Source: Bacillota bacterium (GTDB lineage: Bacteria > Bacillota_A > Clostridia > Peptostreptococcales > Anaerovoracaceae). From it: DNA of 5,304 nucleotides. The stretch covers positions 1-5,304 of the forward strand of contig JAFRWH010000220.1 in NCBI GenBank assembly GCA_017438085.1. Direction: 5' to 3'. The translations under genes were made by a program, and so were the position numbers. This document shows positions 4,790-5,304 of this stretch, one piece after another. The notes beneath the pieces were generated by a model. That model was not told the DNA's origin and did not search any database. It saw only the letters and a list, made by a program, of their open reading frames with translations. How positions within the stretch are numbered: position 1 is the first letter of the stretch; the number at the start of each line of letters is the position of its first letter.

Positions 4790-5304
4790 ATGGATTCAGA
4801 CAACATGATAATTGAATATAATGGCGTACTGAGCTCCAGCACCCTGCATATAATTGCCATGGCCAGCATGCTGCTGGACCATGTAGGCGCTGTAGTATTT
4901 CCGGAGCTTGACTGGATGCGGCTTTTAGGCCGCCTCGCCTTCCCTATATACTGCTTTATGCTGGCGGAAGGCTTCAGGCGCACCAGCAATGCAACGAAAT
5001 ACCTTCAGCGTCTGCTGATCTTCGGACTGATCTCCGAGATCCCCTTCGACCTGGCGTTTTACGAGTTTAACTACTGGCGTCACCAGAACGTGTACTGGAA
5101 TCTTGCCACATCGCTGGTGGCTCTGATATGCATAAAAAAACTGGAGCAGCCGGGCTTTAAATACAAGTTTCTCCAGTTCCTGGTGATAATATCAGCCTTT
5201 ATGGTCGCCACCTTCACTTTCAGCGACTACTACGGCTTCGGCGTCCTTTTGGTGGTGGGATTCTATCAGTTCCCCGGAAAGGACATCAGGGACAAGATAA
5301 TGCA
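4790..5304 (+). CDS. TraX family membrane protein, 3' end cut by window edge
   Basis: The frame is open from ATG 4790 to the window end (171 codons visible) and is absent from simple stop-to-stop listings because no stop is reached. Recognised as TraX family from STLHIIAMASMLLDHVGAV (17-35), the GRLAFPIYCFMLAEGFRRT block (47-65), YLQRLLIFGLISEIPFDLAF (71-90) and NVYWNLATSLVALI (100-113). Hydrophobic helices occur at about 19-37, 46-60, 74-90, 104-115, 127-142 and 149-160, so it is a polytopic membrane protein. F-plasmid TraX N-acetylates pilin; chromosomal Firmicute members have no proven substrate, and no conjugation gene is present here, so a transfer role should not be assumed. The start is unsettled: ATG 4790 and ATG 4805 both lack a strong ribosome site, and an in-frame TAA at 4781 excludes anything earlier. 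It follows the HD gene by 44 bp and may share its transcript. Confidence 0.92.
   Translation, partial: MDSDNMIIEYNGVLSSSTLHIIAMASMLLDHVGAVVFPELDWMRLLGRLAFPIYCFMLAEGFRRTSNATKYLQRLLIFGLISEIPFDLAFYEFNYWRHQNVYWNLATSLVALICIKKLEQPGFKYKFLQFLVIISAFMVATFTFSDYYGFGVLLVVGFYQFPGKDIRDKIM

Noticed and set aside
4780..4989. Minus-strand 69-codon frame at the start of the TraX gene
   Set aside because: It is antisense to the conserved TraX motifs and has no promoter or ribosome site.
1..5304. Mobile element, CRISPR array, toxin-antitoxin or phage module
   Set aside because: There are no transposase or integrase motifs, no regularly spaced repeats and no attachment-site-like duplications. The XRE gene is paired with a membrane protein of the DUF2975 type, not with a toxin.

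Overview
The window looks like ordinary chromosome from a low-to-mid GC Firmicute, most likely a member of the Clostridia. The reasons are strong AGGAG-type ribosome sites, sigma-A style promoters, frequent AUA and AGA/AGG codons, and gene families common in that group: a CGMPL-type zinc ribbon protein, a DUF2975/YozG-like pair, an HD hydrolase and a chromosomal TraX-family protein. This assignment is an inference from gene content and signals; no ribosomal or other marker gene is present.

Layout, left to right. (1) At 2-550 (+) is the 3' part of a zinc ribbon protein whose first codons lie outside the window. It is followed by a stretch with two small hairpins and a perfect rho-independent terminator (630-660). 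(2) At 803-2992 (+) is a complete UvrD/PcrA-type superfamily 1A DNA helicase with all canonical motifs and a C-terminal Tudor-like domain. Its likely promoter is an extended -10 with a perfect 14-bp palindrome over the -35 region. (3) A bidirectional terminator (3008-3042) sits between the helicase and a convergent two-gene operon on the minus strand. That operon is a four-helix DUF2975 membrane protein (3315-3908), transcribed first, then a small XRE/Cro-type regulator (3050-3268). (4) At about 3909-4178 is a divergent control region with two good back-to-back sigma-A promoters, a 13-bp direct repeat spaced 21 bp apart, and a structured leader of about 105 nt for the minus-strand operon. (5) At 4179-4745 (+) is an HD-superfamily hydrolase. 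(6) From 4790 to the window end (+) is the 5' part of a TraX-family membrane protein, cut by the window edge.

How the genes relate: only the DUF2975/XRE pair is clearly a functional unit, resembling the yoaS/yozG type of pair, and the regulator probably controls its own operon. The direct repeat over its -35 is the best operator candidate. The HD hydrolase may be co-regulated through the shared divergent region, and TraX may be read through from it. The helicase and the zinc ribbon protein appear to be independent transcription units. There is no evidence of a mobile element, CRISPR array, phage or defence island. The most interesting material is regulatory (the operator-like repeats, the palindrome and the structured leader) together with two uncharacterised protein architectures.
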